Source: Pseudomonas asplenii
Lineage (GTDB): Bacteria > Pseudomonadota > Gammaproteobacteria > Pseudomonadales > Pseudomonadaceae
DNA: 64,000 nt
Assembly (NCBI RefSeq): GCF_900105475.1
Contig: NZ_LT629777.1
Span: 3,286,001-3,350,000, forward strand
Reading direction: 5' to 3'
The position numbers and the translations under genes are program-made. The notes beneath the pieces are model-generated. The model did no database searches. It saw only the letters and a list, made by a program, of their open reading frames with translations, and had not been told where the DNA came from. Below are positions 1 through 9,406 of the stretch, piece by piece (the stretch's first letter is position 1; each line of letters begins with the position of its first letter).

Positions 1-171
1 CAGGGCTACAGTTACCAGGTGCTGCTCTCGCCCGAGGCGATCGGCTGGGCGATGGGCGGTGCGCTGCTGTTTTCCTTCATGATCGAAGGTTTCTTCCGGC
101 TGGTGGACTGGGTTGTGCTGGGCGGCAAACGCCAGCGTGAGCGCCTGGCAAGGCGGGAGCGGGGCTGGTAA
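1..171 (+). CDS. C-terminal end of a membrane protein (5' end outside window)
   Basis: Frame 1 is open from the first base to TAA at 169-171. The 56 residues contain one hydrophobic segment (about residues 14-38, including IGWAMGGALLFSFM) and then a basic tail ending RERLARRERGW. That pattern suits the last membrane span and cytosolic tail of an inner-membrane protein. The stop is 25 bases before pxpA, so it may be co-transcribed with the oxoprolinase genes and could be a transporter part. The family cannot be recognised from so short a piece. Confidence 0.55.
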   Translation, partial: QGYSYQVLLSPEAIGWAMGGALLFSFMIEGFFRLVDWVVLGGKRQRERLARRERGW

Positions 172-196
172 GACAGGTTTTTAAGGAGTAGCGACC

Positions 197-949
197 ATGA
201 GCCGCCTGTTACTCAATTGTGATATTGGTGAAAGCTACGGCAACTGGACCATGGGGCTGGATGCGCAGGTCATGCCTTTCATCGACTGCGCCAACGTCGC
301 CTGCGGCTATCACGCCGGCGACCCGAGCATCATGCGCAAGACCGTCAGCCTGGCCCTGGCCAATGATGTGCGGATCGGCGCTCACCCCGCCTATCCGGAT
401 CTGGTCGGCTTCGGTCGCCGCTCCATGGCCTGCACGCCCGAGGAAATCCAGGACCTGCTGCATTACCAGATCGGTGCACTGGACGGCATCTGCCGGGCGC
501 AGGGCGCGCGGGTCAGCTATGTCAAACCCCATGGTGCGCTGTACAACGACATGATGGCTAACCCGCAGCAACTGCGCGCGGTGATTCAGGCGATCGCCGC
601 CTACGATCATGAACTGCCGCTGATGTTGCTGGCGATGCGCGACAACCGCGCGGCCCAGGCGCTGGCCGACGAGTTCGGCGTGACCCTGTGGTTCGAAGCC
701 TTTGCCGATCGCGCCTACGACCCTGAGGGGCGCCTGGTTTCCCGGCAGTTGCCGGGGGCGGTGCATCACGAGCCGCAGCGGATCATCGAGCAGGCCCTGA
801 CCATCGCCCGTGGCGACAACCTGACCGCCAGCGACGGTACTGCTCTGCGCTTGCAGGCCGACACCCTGTGCGTACATGGCGACAACGCCAGTTCGGTCGA
901 GGCCGTGCAGCGCATCCGTGAGGCCCTCGAACGGCAGGCGAACTCATGA
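197..949 (+). CDS. pxpA: 5-oxoprolinase subunit PxpA (LamB/YcsF family)
   Basis: Subunit of the ATP-dependent prokaryotic 5-oxoprolinase PxpABC, which opens 5-oxo-L-proline (pyroglutamate) to L-glutamate in the cytosol. The 250-residue length is standard for the LamB/YcsF family. Family hallmarks are visible: [10 protein letters not shown] near residue 6, [10 protein letters not shown] near 33 and [10 protein letters not shown] near 109. An AAGGAG-type ribosome site precedes ATG 197. The stop overlaps the pxpB start, and pxpC follows with another 4-base overlap, so the three genes form one tightly coupled operon. Identification rests on both sequence and context. Confidence 0.95.
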   Translation: MSRLLLNCDIGESYGNWTMGLDAQVMPFIDCANVACGYHAGDPSIMRKTVSLALANDVRIGAHPAYPDLVGFGRRSMACTPEEIQDLLHYQIGALDGICRAQGARVSYVKPHGALYNDMMANPQQLRAVIQAIAAYDHELPLMLLAMRDNRAAQALADEFGVTLWFEAFADRAYDPEGRLVSRQLPGAVHHEPQRIIEQALTIARGDNLTASDGTALRLQADTLCVHGDNASSVEAVQRIREALERQANS

Positions 950-1665
950 GCCCAGCCATGAATACACCCCGTATCGAAGTGGTGGCGATCGATTGTTTGA
1001 TGGTGCGTCTGTTCGAAGTGATCGCCGAAGCCAACATGCCGTGGATGCTCGCCGCCAGCGAGCGTCTGCGCGCTGGCTTTGCCGACCGGCTGATCGACCT
1101 GGTGCCGTCCTATACGACCTTGATGATTCACTACGACCTGACGCAACTGAGCCCGGCTCAAGCGCGGGAGCTGATCGCCGAGGCCCTGGCCGATCTGCAG
1201 CCGAATGCCACGACCAGCGGACAGTGCCATGTCTTGCCGGTGTGGTACGACCTGAGCGTCGGTCCGGAACTGCGCTTGCTCTCGCAACGCAGCGGTTGGT
1301 CTGTGAGCGAGGTCATTCGTCATCACAGCGAGCGCGAGTACCAGGTGTTCGCCCTCGGTTTTGCGCCGGGCTTCGCCTTTATGGGGCTGGTTGAGGAACC
1401 ACTGGCGGCGCCACGGCTCGATACTCCGCGCAAGCAGGTCGCGGCGGGGAGCGTCGGTATTGCCGAGCGCCAGACGGCAGCCTACCCGGTCGCGTCGCCG
1501 GGCGGCTGGAACCTGATCGGCCGGACCCCGAGCAAGTTGTTCGACCGCGAGCGTGATGGCTACAGTCTGATGCAACCGGGCGATACGGTGCGTTTTACGG
1601 CGGTCGAGCATGCCGAGTTCATCCGGTTGGGCGGCGATGATACGCCGCTGGAGGTCCTGGCATGA
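946..1665 (+). CDS. pxpB: 5-oxoprolinase subunit PxpB (KipI-like)
   Basis: PxpB forms the biotin-carboxylase-like PxpBC half of 5-oxoprolinase with PxpC, providing the ATP-dependent activation step. The 239-residue protein has the KipI/allophanate-hydrolase subunit 1 pattern, including [13 protein letters not shown] near residue 135 and a [17 protein letters not shown] stretch near 185 (here [14 protein letters not shown]). ATG 946 overlaps the pxpA stop; an in-frame ATG at 958 is an alternative start. The end overlaps pxpC by 4 bases, which suggests translational coupling. Confidence 0.93.
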   Translation: MSPAMNTPRIEVVAIDCLMVRLFEVIAEANMPWMLAASERLRAGFADRLIDLVPSYTTLMIHYDLTQLSPAQARELIAEALADLQPNATTSGQCHVLPVWYDLSVGPELRLLSQRSGWSVSEVIRHHSEREYQVFALGFAPGFAFMGLVEEPLAAPRLDTPRKQVAAGSVGIAERQTAAYPVASPGGWNLIGRTPSKLFDRERDGYSLMQPGDTVRFTAVEHAEFIRLGGDDTPLEVLA

Positions 1666-2579
1666 GTCATCTGTCGATCGAGGCCAGCACGCGGCTGTGC
1701 CTGTTACAGGACCGGGGACGGTTTGGCGTCCGTCATCTGGGCGTGACCCAGGGCGGGGCGTTGGACTGGGTGTCGATGTTCTGGGCCAACCGTCTGTTGG
1801 GCAACGCGCTGGATGCGCCGGTGGTGGAGATCGCCCTGGGTGGCTTCGCCGTGGTGGCGCAGGAAAGCTGCTGCCTGGCCCTGGCCGGAGCCGATCTCGG
1901 TGCCCAGGTGGAGGGGCAGGCGCTGGCGCCCTGGCGCAGTTTTATCCTTGAAGCCGGGCAGCGGTTGCAATTTACCCAGCCGTTGCTGGGCGCGCGGGCC
2001 TATCTGGCGGCTCCCGGCGGTTTTACTGCGCCGAAGGCGCTGGGCAGCAGTGCCTGTGTAGTGCGCGAGGAACTGGGCGGCCTGGATGGCCTGGGGCGAC
2101 CGTTGAGCAAGGGCGACAGCCTGCGTTATTCGGGGACGGTGGTGACATCGGCGGTGGTGCCTGTGGCGCAGATCCCTGATTTTCGGGGCAGAGCCGCGTT
2201 GCAGGTCGTGCTCGGTGCGCAGATCGGCGAGTTCAGCGGGCAGAGCCTGTTCGATGCTTTCAACACGCCCTGGACCCTCGACAGCCGTGGCGACCGCATG
2301 GGCATTCGCCTGCTCGGTGCAGAGCTGAAATACCAGGGGCGGCCGATGATTTCCGAAGGGATCCCACTGGGCGCGATCCAGGTGCCGCCGGATGGGCAGC
2401 CGATCGTGTTGCTCAATGATCGGCAGACCATCGGTGGTTATCCGCGCTTGGGGGCGTTGACGCCGTTGTCGCTGGCGCGGTTGGCACAGTGCCTGCCGGG
2501 GAATGAGGTGCGGTTGGTGCCGACGGTGCAGGAGTCGGCGCATCGGCAGCACCTGGAGTTCATGAGCCGGTTTGCCTGA
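1662..2579 (+). CDS. pxpC: 5-oxoprolinase subunit PxpC (KipA-like)
   Basis: Third subunit of 5-oxoprolinase, KipA/allophanate-hydrolase subunit 2 type (AHS2). At 305 residues it is typical. It begins with the characteristic LQDRGRFGVRHLGVTQGG region near residues 16-33 and has the conserved SRGDRMGIRL segment near 207 and PSEGIPLGAIQVPPDGQP-like residues near 225-240. ATG 1662 overlaps the end of pxpB. The gene ends 11 bases before a REP-like palindrome, which probably closes the operon. Confidence 0.93.
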   Translation: MSHLSIEASTRLCLLQDRGRFGVRHLGVTQGGALDWVSMFWANRLLGNALDAPVVEIALGGFAVVAQESCCLALAGADLGAQVEGQALAPWRSFILEAGQRLQFTQPLLGARAYLAAPGGFTAPKALGSSACVVREELGGLDGLGRPLSKGDSLRYSGTVVTSAVVPVAQIPDFRGRAALQVVLGAQIGEFSGQSLFDAFNTPWTLDSRGDRMGIRLLGAELKYQGRPMISEGIPLGAIQVPPDGQPIVLLNDRQTIGGYPRLGALTPLSLARLAQCLPGNEVRLVPTVQESAHRQHLEFMSRFA

Positions 2580-2590
2580 GTCCCAAAAGC

Positions 2591-2610
2591 TTCGCGGGCT
2601 TGCCCGCGAA
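2591..2610. repeat. REP-type palindrome
   Basis: Perfect inverted repeat TTCGCGGGC-TT-GCCCGCGAA (9-bp arms, 2-base loop). It lies between the convergent pxpC and VWA genes. The arm sequence is the common intergenic REP core of fluorescent pseudomonads. It may protect 3' ends or help terminate transcription; no T-tract is present. Confidence 0.8.
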
Positions 2611-2631
2611 TAGGTCCTGGAAGGCCACGCA

Positions 2632-3810
2632 TCACTTGGACAGGAACCGCATCCCTTCTTCCAACCCGCGCAAGGTCAACGGATACATCTGGTCCTCGAT
2701 CAGATCGCGCACGATATTGGTCGAAGCCGTATACCCCCAGGTGTCCTTCGGATACGGGTTGATCCAGATGAGCTTCTTGTACTTCTCCATGAAACGCTGC
2801 ATCCACAGGTAGCCCGGCTCTTCATTCCAGTGCTCGACGCTGCCGCCGGCCTGGGTGATCTCATAGGGTGCCATCGCCGCATCGCCAATGAAGATCACCT
2901 TGTAGTCGGCGCCATACTTGTGCAGCAGGTCCTGGGTCGACGTGCGTTCCGAACCACGGCGCAGGTTGTTCTTCCACACCGACTCGTAGATGAAGTTGTG
3001 GAAGTAGAAATACTCCAGGTGCTTGAACTCGGTCTTGCAGGCCGAGAACAGTTCCTCGCAGATTTTCACGTGGGCATCCATCGAGCCGCCGATATCGAAC
3101 AGCAGCAACAGCTTGACGGTGTTGCGCCGCTCCGGCCGCATCTGGATATTCAACAGACCGGCATCGCGGGCGGTGTGATCGATGGTGCCGTCGATATCCA
3201 GTTCTTCCGCTGCGCCCTGGCGAGCGAACTTGCGCAGGCGGCGCAGGGCCACCTTGATGTTGCGTGTGCCCAGCTCGACCTGGTCGTCGAGGTTCTTGTA
3301 CTCGCGCTGGTCCCAGACCTTGACCGCCTTGCCCTGGCGCTTGCCCGCCTCGCCGACGCGGATGCCTTCGGGGTTGAAGCCGCCCGAGCCGAACGGGCTG
3401 GTGCCGCCGGTGCCGATCCACTTGTTGCCGCCGGCATGACGTTCCTTCTGTTCTTCCAGGCGTTTCTTGAACTCCTCGATCAGCTTGTCCAGGCCGCCGA
3501 GGGACTGGATCTGGGCGCGTTCCTCGTCGCTCAGCGAACGTTCGAATTCCTTGCGCAGCCAGTCTTCGGGGATCAGCGCCTGCAGATAGTCATCGAGCTT
3601 TTCCAGGCCGTTGAAATAGGCGCCGAAGGCTCGGTCGAACTTGTCGAAATGCCGTTCGTCCTTGACCAGGATCGCCCGCGATAAATAGTAGAACTCGTCC
3701 ATGTCGGCGAAGGTTACGCGCTGTTTCAGCGCGTTGATCAGGTCGAGCAGCTCACGCACCGATACCGGCACCTTGGCTGCACGCATTTCATTGAACAGGT
3801 TGAGCAGCAT
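2632..3810 (-). CDS. VWA-domain protein (CoxE-like partner of a MoxR ATPase)
   Basis: The C-terminal half is a von Willebrand factor A fold with a metal-site-like LLLLFDIGGSMDAHV near residue 240. Its second MIDAS serine is glycine (DxGxS), as often in this bacterial subfamily. The N-terminal half is helical and charged. ATG 3810 (393 residues) is preferred over an upstream in-frame start because AGAGGG lies just before it. A MoxR-type AAA+ ATPase follows on the same strand upstream, the usual MoxR-VWA arrangement (compare RavA-ViaA). Such pairs act as chaperone-like remodelling machines, but the client is unknown. Confidence 0.85.
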   Translation of the reverse strand: MLLNLFNEMRAAKVPVSVRELLDLINALKQRVTFADMDEFYYLSRAILVKDERHFDKFDRAFGAYFNGLEKLDDYLQALIPEDWLRKEFERSLSDEERAQIQSLGGLDKLIEEFKKRLEEQKERHAGGNKWIGTGGTSPFGSGGFNPEGIRVGEAGKRQGKAVKVWDQREYKNLDDQVELGTRNIKVALRRLRKFARQGAAEELDIDGTIDHTARDAGLLNIQMRPERRNTVKLLLLFDIGGSMDAHVKICEELFSACKTEFKHLEYFYFHNFIYESVWKNNLRRGSERTSTQDLLHKYGADYKVIFIGDAAMAPYEITQAGGSVEHWNEEPGYLWMQRFMEKYKKLIWINPYPKDTWGYTASTNIVRDLIEDQMYPLTLRGLEEGMRFLSK

Positions 3811-3862
3811 GGCTATTGCCCTCTCATTGTGAAGAGGCTCTGTTTGAAAGATCGCCGAACGG

Positions 3863-3947
3863 CGATCAGGCAAGGCAAAAGCGGGCGAGGAAGCGCAGTT
3901 TACGCGTTGTAAATGAGCATCCGAGCCCGCTTTACGCAGCCTGATCG
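3863..3947. repeat. 85-bp imperfect intergenic palindrome
   Basis: Nested inverted repeats lie between moxR and the VWA gene. The outer arms are CGATCAGGC (3863-3871) and GCCTGATCG (3939-3947). The inner arms start at GCGGGC (3881) and end at GCCCGC (3930), with an imperfect stem of about 23 bp per arm. It could fold as a long hairpin in the RNA of the moxR-VWA operon. A smaller hairpin ATCGCC-GAAC-GGCGAT overlaps its left edge (3851-3866). Confidence 0.7.
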
Positions 3948-3973
3948 AAGCGCAGGCAGCTTTCGGACAGGGC

Positions 3974-4819
3974 CTAGCGGCTGCCTCGGCGGCTCATGAA
4001 GGCCAGACGTTCCAGCAACTGCACATCCTGCTCGTTCTTCACCAGGGCCCCGGCCAGCGGCGGAATGGCCTTGGTCGGATCGCGTTCGCGCAGCACCGCT
4101 TCGCCGATGTTGTCGGCCATCAGCAACTTCAGCCAATCCACCAGTTCCGAGGTCGACGGTTTTTTCTTCAGGCCCGGCACCTTGCGCACGTCGAAGAACA
4201 CATCGAGTGCTTCGCTGACCAGGTCCTTCTTGATGTCCGGGTAATGGACATCGACGATTTTCTGCAGGGTTTCGCGATCGGGGAAGGCGATGTAGTGGAA
4301 GAAGCAGCGGCGCAGGAAGGCGTCCGGCAGTTCCTTCTCGTTGTTGGAGGTAATGATGATGATCGGGCGTTGCTTGGCCTTGATGGTTTCATCGGTCTCG
4401 TAGACGTAGAACTCCATCTTGTCGAGTTCCTGCAACAGGTCATTGGGGAACTCGATATCGGCCTTGTCGATCTCGTCGATCAGCAGGATCACCCGCTCTT
4501 CGGATTCGAACGCTTCCCAGAGCTTGCCTTTCTTCAGGTAGTTGCGCACGTCGTGGACCTTGTCCACACCCAGCTGCGAGTCGCGCAGGCGGCTGACCGC
4601 GTCGTACTCGTAGAGCCCCTGATGGGCCTTGGTGGTGGACTTGATGTGCCAGGTGATCAGCTTGCTGCCGAAGGACTCGGCCAGTTGTTCGGCGAGCATG
4701 GTCTTGCCGGTACCGGGTTCACCCTTGACCAACAGCGGACGCTCCAGGGTAATGGCGGCGTTGACGGCCAGCTTCAGGTCAGCGGTGGCAACGTAGGCCT
4801 GGGTGCCTTCGAACTTCAT
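3974..4819 (-). CDS. MoxR-family AAA+ ATPase
   Basis: A 281-residue MoxR ATPase. Walker A is GEPGTGKT at residues 33-40 and Walker B is VILLIDEIDKAD around 110-121. A DAFLRRCFFHYIAFPD sensor/arginine-finger region follows near 180. The open frame extends further upstream, but ATG 4819 has a good AGGA site about 10 bases before it and gives the normal family length. The VWA gene follows on the same strand, so both are probably one operon. The island integrase begins 276 bases upstream on the other strand. Confidence 0.9.
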   Translation of the reverse strand: MKFEGTQAYVATADLKLAVNAAITLERPLLVKGEPGTGKTMLAEQLAESFGSKLITWHIKSTTKAHQGLYEYDAVSRLRDSQLGVDKVHDVRNYLKKGKLWEAFESEERVILLIDEIDKADIEFPNDLLQELDKMEFYVYETDETIKAKQRPIIIITSNNEKELPDAFLRRCFFHYIAFPDRETLQKIVDVHYPDIKKDLVSEALDVFFDVRKVPGLKKKPSTSELVDWLKLLMADNIGEAVLRERDPTKAIPPLAGALVKNEQDVQLLERLAFMSRRGSR

Positions 4820-5094
4820 CTGTGCTTCCTCGAACGATAGCGCCGGCCCGGCAGCGGGGCGGCGGGGAAATTCCATGTCCCGACTATAACGCGGTGTCCG
4901 GTCGAGTGTGAACGCAGACGGCTTATTCAGTCTCTGACTCGTTGGTACACTTTCAAACTGTCGAGTCGTCGGCAGGCTAGGTAGAATAAGGCTTGCAGCG
5001 GTTCGGTCGTGTGACACATGGCGGAGCATTCAGCGCCTGTATGTGCCCTGCGACACCACCACATGACCGTAGCACGTGCCCCGGAGAATTCTGA

Positions 5095-6555
5095 ATGTCC
5101 TATTTATCCCGCCGTGAGGGGCGTTACCACTATCGCCGCCGCTTCCCGCTACAAGTTGCCGAACTGCTGGGCCGCTCTGAATACCGCAAAGCCCTAGGCA
5201 CCGCTGATCGCGCAGAAGCCCTGCGCCTTGCCCGTCAGGTGTCAGTAGAGTTTGACCGCATCTGTAGCGAAGCCCTGGCGCCTGTGGCGAACGATCCAGC
5301 CGAGCGCAGGGCATCCGTCCCGGTTGATCCCCGCGCCGTCCTGGCAAGCCTACAGGCCGTGGTGGAACGGGTAACCCTCCGTGCGGTTACCGATATGGCG
5401 CACGGGGCGAAGCTGGTAACGAAGAACTGGCAGACCGAATTGGATTGGCAGAAGCGGGTGTACTCGATGGCCGCGCAGGGGATGCCGCCGCCAGGGATGG
5501 AGGCTGTTCACCCACTCGAATCTATGGCCGCTGTGAGGGCGCTGGAAGCCCTGGAGCGTGGTGAGCCGCCAACCCTTGGCACTGTCATTCCTGGCCCTGT
5601 GGAGGCGCCCGTGGAGCCTGTCAGCCAGCAGGGCGATAGACGTACCGCCCAGCAGTTCGCGGAAGCCCTGGACGGCTATTGTGAGCGAGTCAGCGCTGGC
5701 CGGGTGGGAATCATGCGCAAGCTCTGCAATGACGTTCTACGCTGGCCCAGCACCCCGGCGCAGCAGGTGCAACGGATCATGGCCTATGCCGAGGGCAAGC
5801 TAGATGGCGGTGGCAAGGCGTCGTCAATCCACACCCAGGCGGCAGGGCTGATAACGATTCTGCGGGAGGTGCCAGGGTGGGATGGAATTAGCCTACCGAA
5901 GCAGGGCGCAGTAGCCAGGGCCATCCGTGCAGGTGGTGCGCTCCAGAAGAACGCCCGCGACCCAATGCCTTTAGCCGTGGTGGCCCAGGTGCAGGCCGCC
6001 CTGGACGCCCGTGGTGATACAGTAGACGCGGCAGCAATGCGTCTGCTTGTCCGGTACGGTGTGCGGCCCCTGGAGCTGTTGAGCGAAGGCCCAGCGGCAT
6101 TGACCATGCGGGAAGACATCGTGGGTAACAGGGAGCAGGTATTCCAGGCTGGCCTATCTGGTGCCAAGAACGCAGCCAGTCGCAGGGATTTGCCTGTGGC
6201 AGCGGAGGACGTCCCTCTGTTCAATCTGGTGCTATCAGGCTTTGGTAATGGCAACGCAGCGGAGAGGGGACGACAGCGCGTTACGCGGTTGAGTCGTGCT
6301 GTGAGCGCAGCCTTGCTCAAAATACAGGGCATCACGGGACAGGTCAGTCTGTACAGCGCACGGCACACGGCAGCGGATTTGCTCAGGGCGGCAGGTGCGA
6401 GCGATGCGGAGGTGGGCGGTATCCTCGGCCATACCCAGTCTGGGAATAAGCACACCGGCGTCTATGGCGGAACGGCTCCGCTCACACGGCAGCGGGAACT
6501 TCTGGCTAGAGTCCGCGAACTGCTCGACAAGCAAAATACCCTGCAAGCCGGTTAG
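5095..6555 (+). CDS. Tyrosine recombinase (integrase) of the 5-14 kb island
   Basis: A 486-residue phage-type integrase. The N-terminus (MSYLSRREGRYHYRRRFP) resembles the DUF6538 arm/DNA-binding region of many Pseudomonas island integrases. The catalytic core shows YGVRPLELL near residue 320 (first Arg), SARHTAADLL near 420 (Arg-His) and ILGHT..GVYGG near 445-456 with the likely nucleophilic Tyr. GGAG precedes ATG 5095. It lies at the left edge of the accessory block, pointing into it and facing the small-gene operon. The protein looks intact. Confidence 0.92.
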   Translation: MSYLSRREGRYHYRRRFPLQVAELLGRSEYRKALGTADRAEALRLARQVSVEFDRICSEALAPVANDPAERRASVPVDPRAVLASLQAVVERVTLRAVTDMAHGAKLVTKNWQTELDWQKRVYSMAAQGMPPPGMEAVHPLESMAAVRALEALERGEPPTLGTVIPGPVEAPVEPVSQQGDRRTAQQFAEALDGYCERVSAGRVGIMRKLCNDVLRWPSTPAQQVQRIMAYAEGKLDGGGKASSIHTQAAGLITILREVPGWDGISLPKQGAVARAIRAGGALQKNARDPMPLAVVAQVQAALDARGDTVDAAAMRLLVRYGVRPLELLSEGPAALTMREDIVGNREQVFQAGLSGAKNAASRRDLPVAAEDVPLFNLVLSGFGNGNAAERGRQRVTRLSRAVSAALLKIQGITGQVSLYSARHTAADLLRAAGASDAEVGGILGHTQSGNKHTGVYGGTAPLTRQRELLARVRELLDKQNTLQAG

Positions 6556-6571
6556 GCAAGCAGGGTTGGTT

Positions 6572-7546
6572 TTAGTACGTGGTAACAGCAGACTTGCCGA
6601 AGTCACGCAGACGGCGTTCCGCAACAGTCATCCCGCCATTCTCCACGGTGCCGGTAAAGGCATGGTCTACGCCACCCAGGCGAACGTCGATCTTCGATTG
6701 CAGTGCGGCCAGGGCTTTGCCATCAGCAGCCACAAGGGCAGTGTGCGGCAGCAGGCCCGATGCGTTTGATTGGACCGCCTCGCGGTAGACCACGACGCCA
6801 TCAGCATTGGCACCCAGGACGACGGAGCCGAAGCGCAGCCCAGCCTCCTGCATCGACGCGCCCTCGATAGCGTCTGGGAAGTAGCTGTATAGAGCCATTG
6901 CAGCAGCCAGCTCAACGTCGCCCAGGTCCAGGGACAAGGCGTCGATCTTGGCAGCTTTGAGGATCATCAGGCCACGGCCAGCGGCCATGACTTGTACGCC
7001 AGCTTGAGCCGATGCGTTCAGCTTCTCGCGAACGTGCAGGTCGATACCCAGCGCCGCCATGGTCTTGTTCGGAGCAGCGGCAGCCTCGGCCATCACGTCA
7101 GCGCCAACCACCTTTGCCACACTCAGGACGGCGGTGATGTCAGAGAACCATTCGGCCACCTTGGCCGACAGTGCCTCGGTGTTCGCGTTGGCCGCTCGGG
7201 TGTATCGAGTCACGGTGTCGAGGTGCTGGTTACGATCTTGCTCAAAATCGAATAGGTTCGGCAGGTCCGCGAATGCAAAGCCACGGTTGGACAGAGTTGT
7301 CATCACGGCCATCAGCTCATGTTCAACGTCGTCACGGCTGGTCTTTTTGGAGGCGGCACGCTCATCAGAGGTGAACAGCTCGGTCATCGTGGTGATGCCT
7401 TTGCGCAGCTCTTGAAGGTTGGCCGGGGCAGTCGGGTACTTGGTGGCTGGCACTTCGACCAGATGAAAAGGAACGGCAGCTTGGAGCGCATCGAACAGTG
7501 CAATGGCGTTGGCGGATTTGCGGGCAGCAGCGAATTTACGGAACAT
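6572..7546 (-). CDS. Conserved-looking hypothetical island protein, 324 aa
   Basis: Not recognised. The protein is soluble, Ala-rich and mixed alpha/beta, with no signal peptide or membrane span. The N-terminal third is charged and helical. The C-terminal third is Gly/Val-rich (VVLGANADGVVVYREAV near residue 245) and could be beta-structured. AGAGAAG lies before ATG 7546. It is the last gene of a minus-strand operon, 13 bases after the 122-residue gene, and ends 17 bases from the convergent integrase. Whether it is structural, replicative or interfering cannot be told from sequence alone. Confidence 0.75.
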   Translation of the reverse strand: MFRKFAAARKSANAIALFDALQAAVPFHLVEVPATKYPTAPANLQELRKGITTMTELFTSDERAASKKTSRDDVEHELMAVMTTLSNRGFAFADLPNLFDFEQDRNQHLDTVTRYTRAANANTEALSAKVAEWFSDITAVLSVAKVVGADVMAEAAAAPNKTMAALGIDLHVREKLNASAQAGVQVMAAGRGLMILKAAKIDALSLDLGDVELAAAMALYSYFPDAIEGASMQEAGLRFGSVVLGANADGVVVYREAVQSNASGLLPHTALVAADGKALAALQSKIDVRLGGVDHAFTGTVENGGMTVAERRLRDFGKSAVTTY

Positions 7547-7559
7547 GGGTTTCTTCTCT

Positions 7560-7928
7560 TTAGATTGATGGGGTTGGATAGCGATCAGGGGATAGGCCGT
7601 ATTCAGCTAGTAGGTCTTCCTTGGTAGGGGCAGCGGTGGGACGGGCGGCACGTTCGGCAGTCTTGGCGTGGAAGCCAGCTACCAGGGCGGCGGTCTCTTT
7701 GTCCTTGTCGTCGTCATCGACGTGGCGCATTGTCTCCAGCAGTTTCAGCAACGAGACGTTGGCGGATACCTGGGCAGCATCGACAGGCACGTCGTTCTCA
7801 GCGCACCACTCCAACTTCTTGCGGGATGCGGCCAGGGTTTCAGCCAGCAGCGCCAGCCCCTCGGCATGGACATCCAGGGGCTTTCGTTTACGCCGACGGC
7901 GGGTTGTCTCGGTAGTTTGTTCGGTCAT
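7560..7928 (-). CDS. Small charged hypothetical protein, 122 aa
   Basis: Not recognised. The N-terminus is strongly basic (TTRRRRKRKP near residues 8-17), then the protein is helical with many Asp/Lys/Ala residues. This could be a nucleic-acid-binding or scaffold-like protein. Its ATG (7928) overlaps the stop of the upstream 106-residue gene by 4 bases, so the two are translationally coupled. The stop is 13 bases before the 324-residue gene, consistent with one operon. Confidence 0.7.
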   Translation of the reverse strand: MTEQTTETTRRRRKRKPLDVHAEGLALLAETLAASRKKLEWCAENDVPVDAAQVSANVSLLKLLETMRHVDDDDKDKETAALVAGFHAKTAERAARPTAAPTKEDLLAEYGLSPDRYPTPSI

Positions 7929-8245
7929 AGCAGTTTCTCAATCTCGGTAAGTTCACGGATAGTTGCAGCCCAGGTATCGACACAGGAAACTTTGAATTGG
8001 TTGATATGTGGGGCGCCAACTAACGGTGCGATTGTAAGTCCAGTAGTTAGGAAGTAATTCATCACGGTGTAAGTCTGTGCAGGTGCGCCAGTGGCAACAC
8101 GTTTATGCACTTGGCCGACTGTGATAAGTTCACCGATATCTAACATCGCTTTAACAACATGCATACAGCGGATGCGGTGAAGTGGTGGTCGGCCTCTTTG
8201 CTTGAACAAACCAACATGTTCTTTGTTGCGCGGGTAGTACTTCAT
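7925..8245 (-). CDS. Small hypothetical protein, 106 aa (possible winged-helix)
   Basis: Not recognised as a family. TAGGAG precedes ATG 8245. Residues 30-90 have a pattern (AMLDIGELITVGQVHKRV..TYTVMNYFLTTGL) that could be a small winged helix, but this is only a guess. It overlaps the next gene by 4 bases. It belongs to the unrecognised minus-strand operon of the integrase island. Confidence 0.65.
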   Translation of the reverse strand: MKYYPRNKEHVGLFKQRGRPPLHRIRCMHVVKAMLDIGELITVGQVHKRVATGAPAQTYTVMNYFLTTGLTIAPLVGAPHINQFKVSCVDTWAATIRELTEIEKLL

Positions 8246-8345
8246 TGGTAACTCCTACGGGCAGGGTTAATCCTCCAGCGATGCCGGAAGTTGTAGAGTG
8301 CGTTTATACGTGTGGCCCAGAATCAGGCTGAGAGTGCAGCGTCGG

Positions 8346-8645
8346 TCAGTCCCGAAGACGGCCACGGGCCTTGCGCCCTGTGAGGTCTTGCGAGGCTCTC
8401 TCAGCCACGTTCAGTCCACGCCTAGGGGCTAGGGTGGTTGCGTCTCTGTAACGCCTGTCATCGCGTAGGGCGAGCCGTTGGCCCGCCGCCCCACCATCAC
8501 CTCCATTAGCCAGGGCAACGGCAGCGCGGTAAAGGGCCCCAGGCTCAGCATCCAGGCGGCGCCCGGGCTCAAGATCATCCACGGCGTGGCACTCGGCTTG
8601 GGGCAGCTCGCACGCAGTCAGCAGCTCATTCAATGTCAGATTCAT
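8346..8645 (-). CDS. Small hypothetical protein, 99 aa
   Basis: Not recognised. It starts MNLTLNELLTACELPQAEC; the rest is rich in Arg, Ala and Gly. GAGAAC sits before ATG 8645. It begins 14 bases after the stop of the IS66-interrupted gene and lies 100 bases before the 106-residue gene, so it fits the same operon. The high-GC C-terminal half makes a chance ORF possible, so confidence is moderate. Confidence 0.5.
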   Translation of the reverse strand: MNLTLNELLTACELPQAECHAVDDLEPGRRLDAEPGALYRAAVALANGGDGGAAGQRLALRDDRRYRDATTLAPRRGLNVAERASQDLTGRKARGRLRD

Positions 8646-9028
8646 GGTGTTCTCGTTGGTTAGGCGGCGACAGCCAATCGGCTCGCTGCTGGTGGCAGGT
8701 GGTCAACACTTACAAAGGCGTCGTCGCCCATGTCGGCACGCAGCTGTGCCAGATCGGTCGAACTACTCGTGTAGCGCTCCACCTCACCTAAGGTCATACC
8801 CCAACGGGCAACAGCACGGGCACGCTCAAGCACTCGGGATTGTTCCAGGTGGGGCAATGCAATACGCAGTGCTTGCAAGTAACGTTCCCCTGTACGCACG
8901 CTGGTGCCGGTGTAATTCACAATACTGCGCACACTGAATACTTTGTAAGCGCTCCATAAACCCCACATTCAAAGCACTAAGCTAACGCGGGATGCTGGGC
9001 TCCCGATACTCTCAGGAGCCCGTGCGCC

Positions 9029-9388
9029 ATGATGCGACCCGACGCCAAAGTCGAAAAAGTGTACCTCTACCCCAAACCTGTAGACTTTCGAAAATCCATC
9101 GACGGACTGGCTGCGCTGGTCGAACTGGATATCAAGGTTGCCGTATTCGACCCGGTACTTTTCGTTTTCCTCAACAAGCCGCGCAACCGAGTGAAAATCT
9201 TGTACTGGGAGCGCAACGGCTTCTGCCTTTGGCTCAAACGCCTGGAATCAGAGCGATTCAAAACATCGCCCGATGCCACCGACGAGGCGATTGTCCTCAC
9301 CGTCCAGGAACTGAACTGGCTGCTCGACGGTTTTGACCTCTGGCGTAACCGTCCCCATCAGGTTTTGACGCCGCGATTCGTGGCCTGA
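9029..9388 (+). CDS. tnpB: IS66 accessory protein TnpB
   Basis: A 119-residue IS66 Orf2 protein, needed for transposition, with unknown biochemical role. The family core is visible: KPVDFRKSIDGLAALV near residues 16-31, FVFLNKPRNRVKILYWE near 45-61 and GFCLWLKRLE near 64-73. It starts at ATG 9029, with a second ATG directly after. tnpC follows after 18 bases. It looks intact. Confidence 0.95.
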   Translation: MMRPDAKVEKVYLYPKPVDFRKSIDGLAALVELDIKVAVFDPVLFVFLNKPRNRVKILYWERNGFCLWLKRLESERFKTSPDATDEAIVLTVQELNWLLDGFDLWRNRPHQVLTPRFVA

Positions 9389-9406
9389 TTCGGTATAATC
9401 CAGGGC

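Noticed and set aside
5030..5094. tRNA gene as integration site next to the integrase
   Set aside because: No cloverleaf or T-arm consensus seen here or elsewhere in the window.
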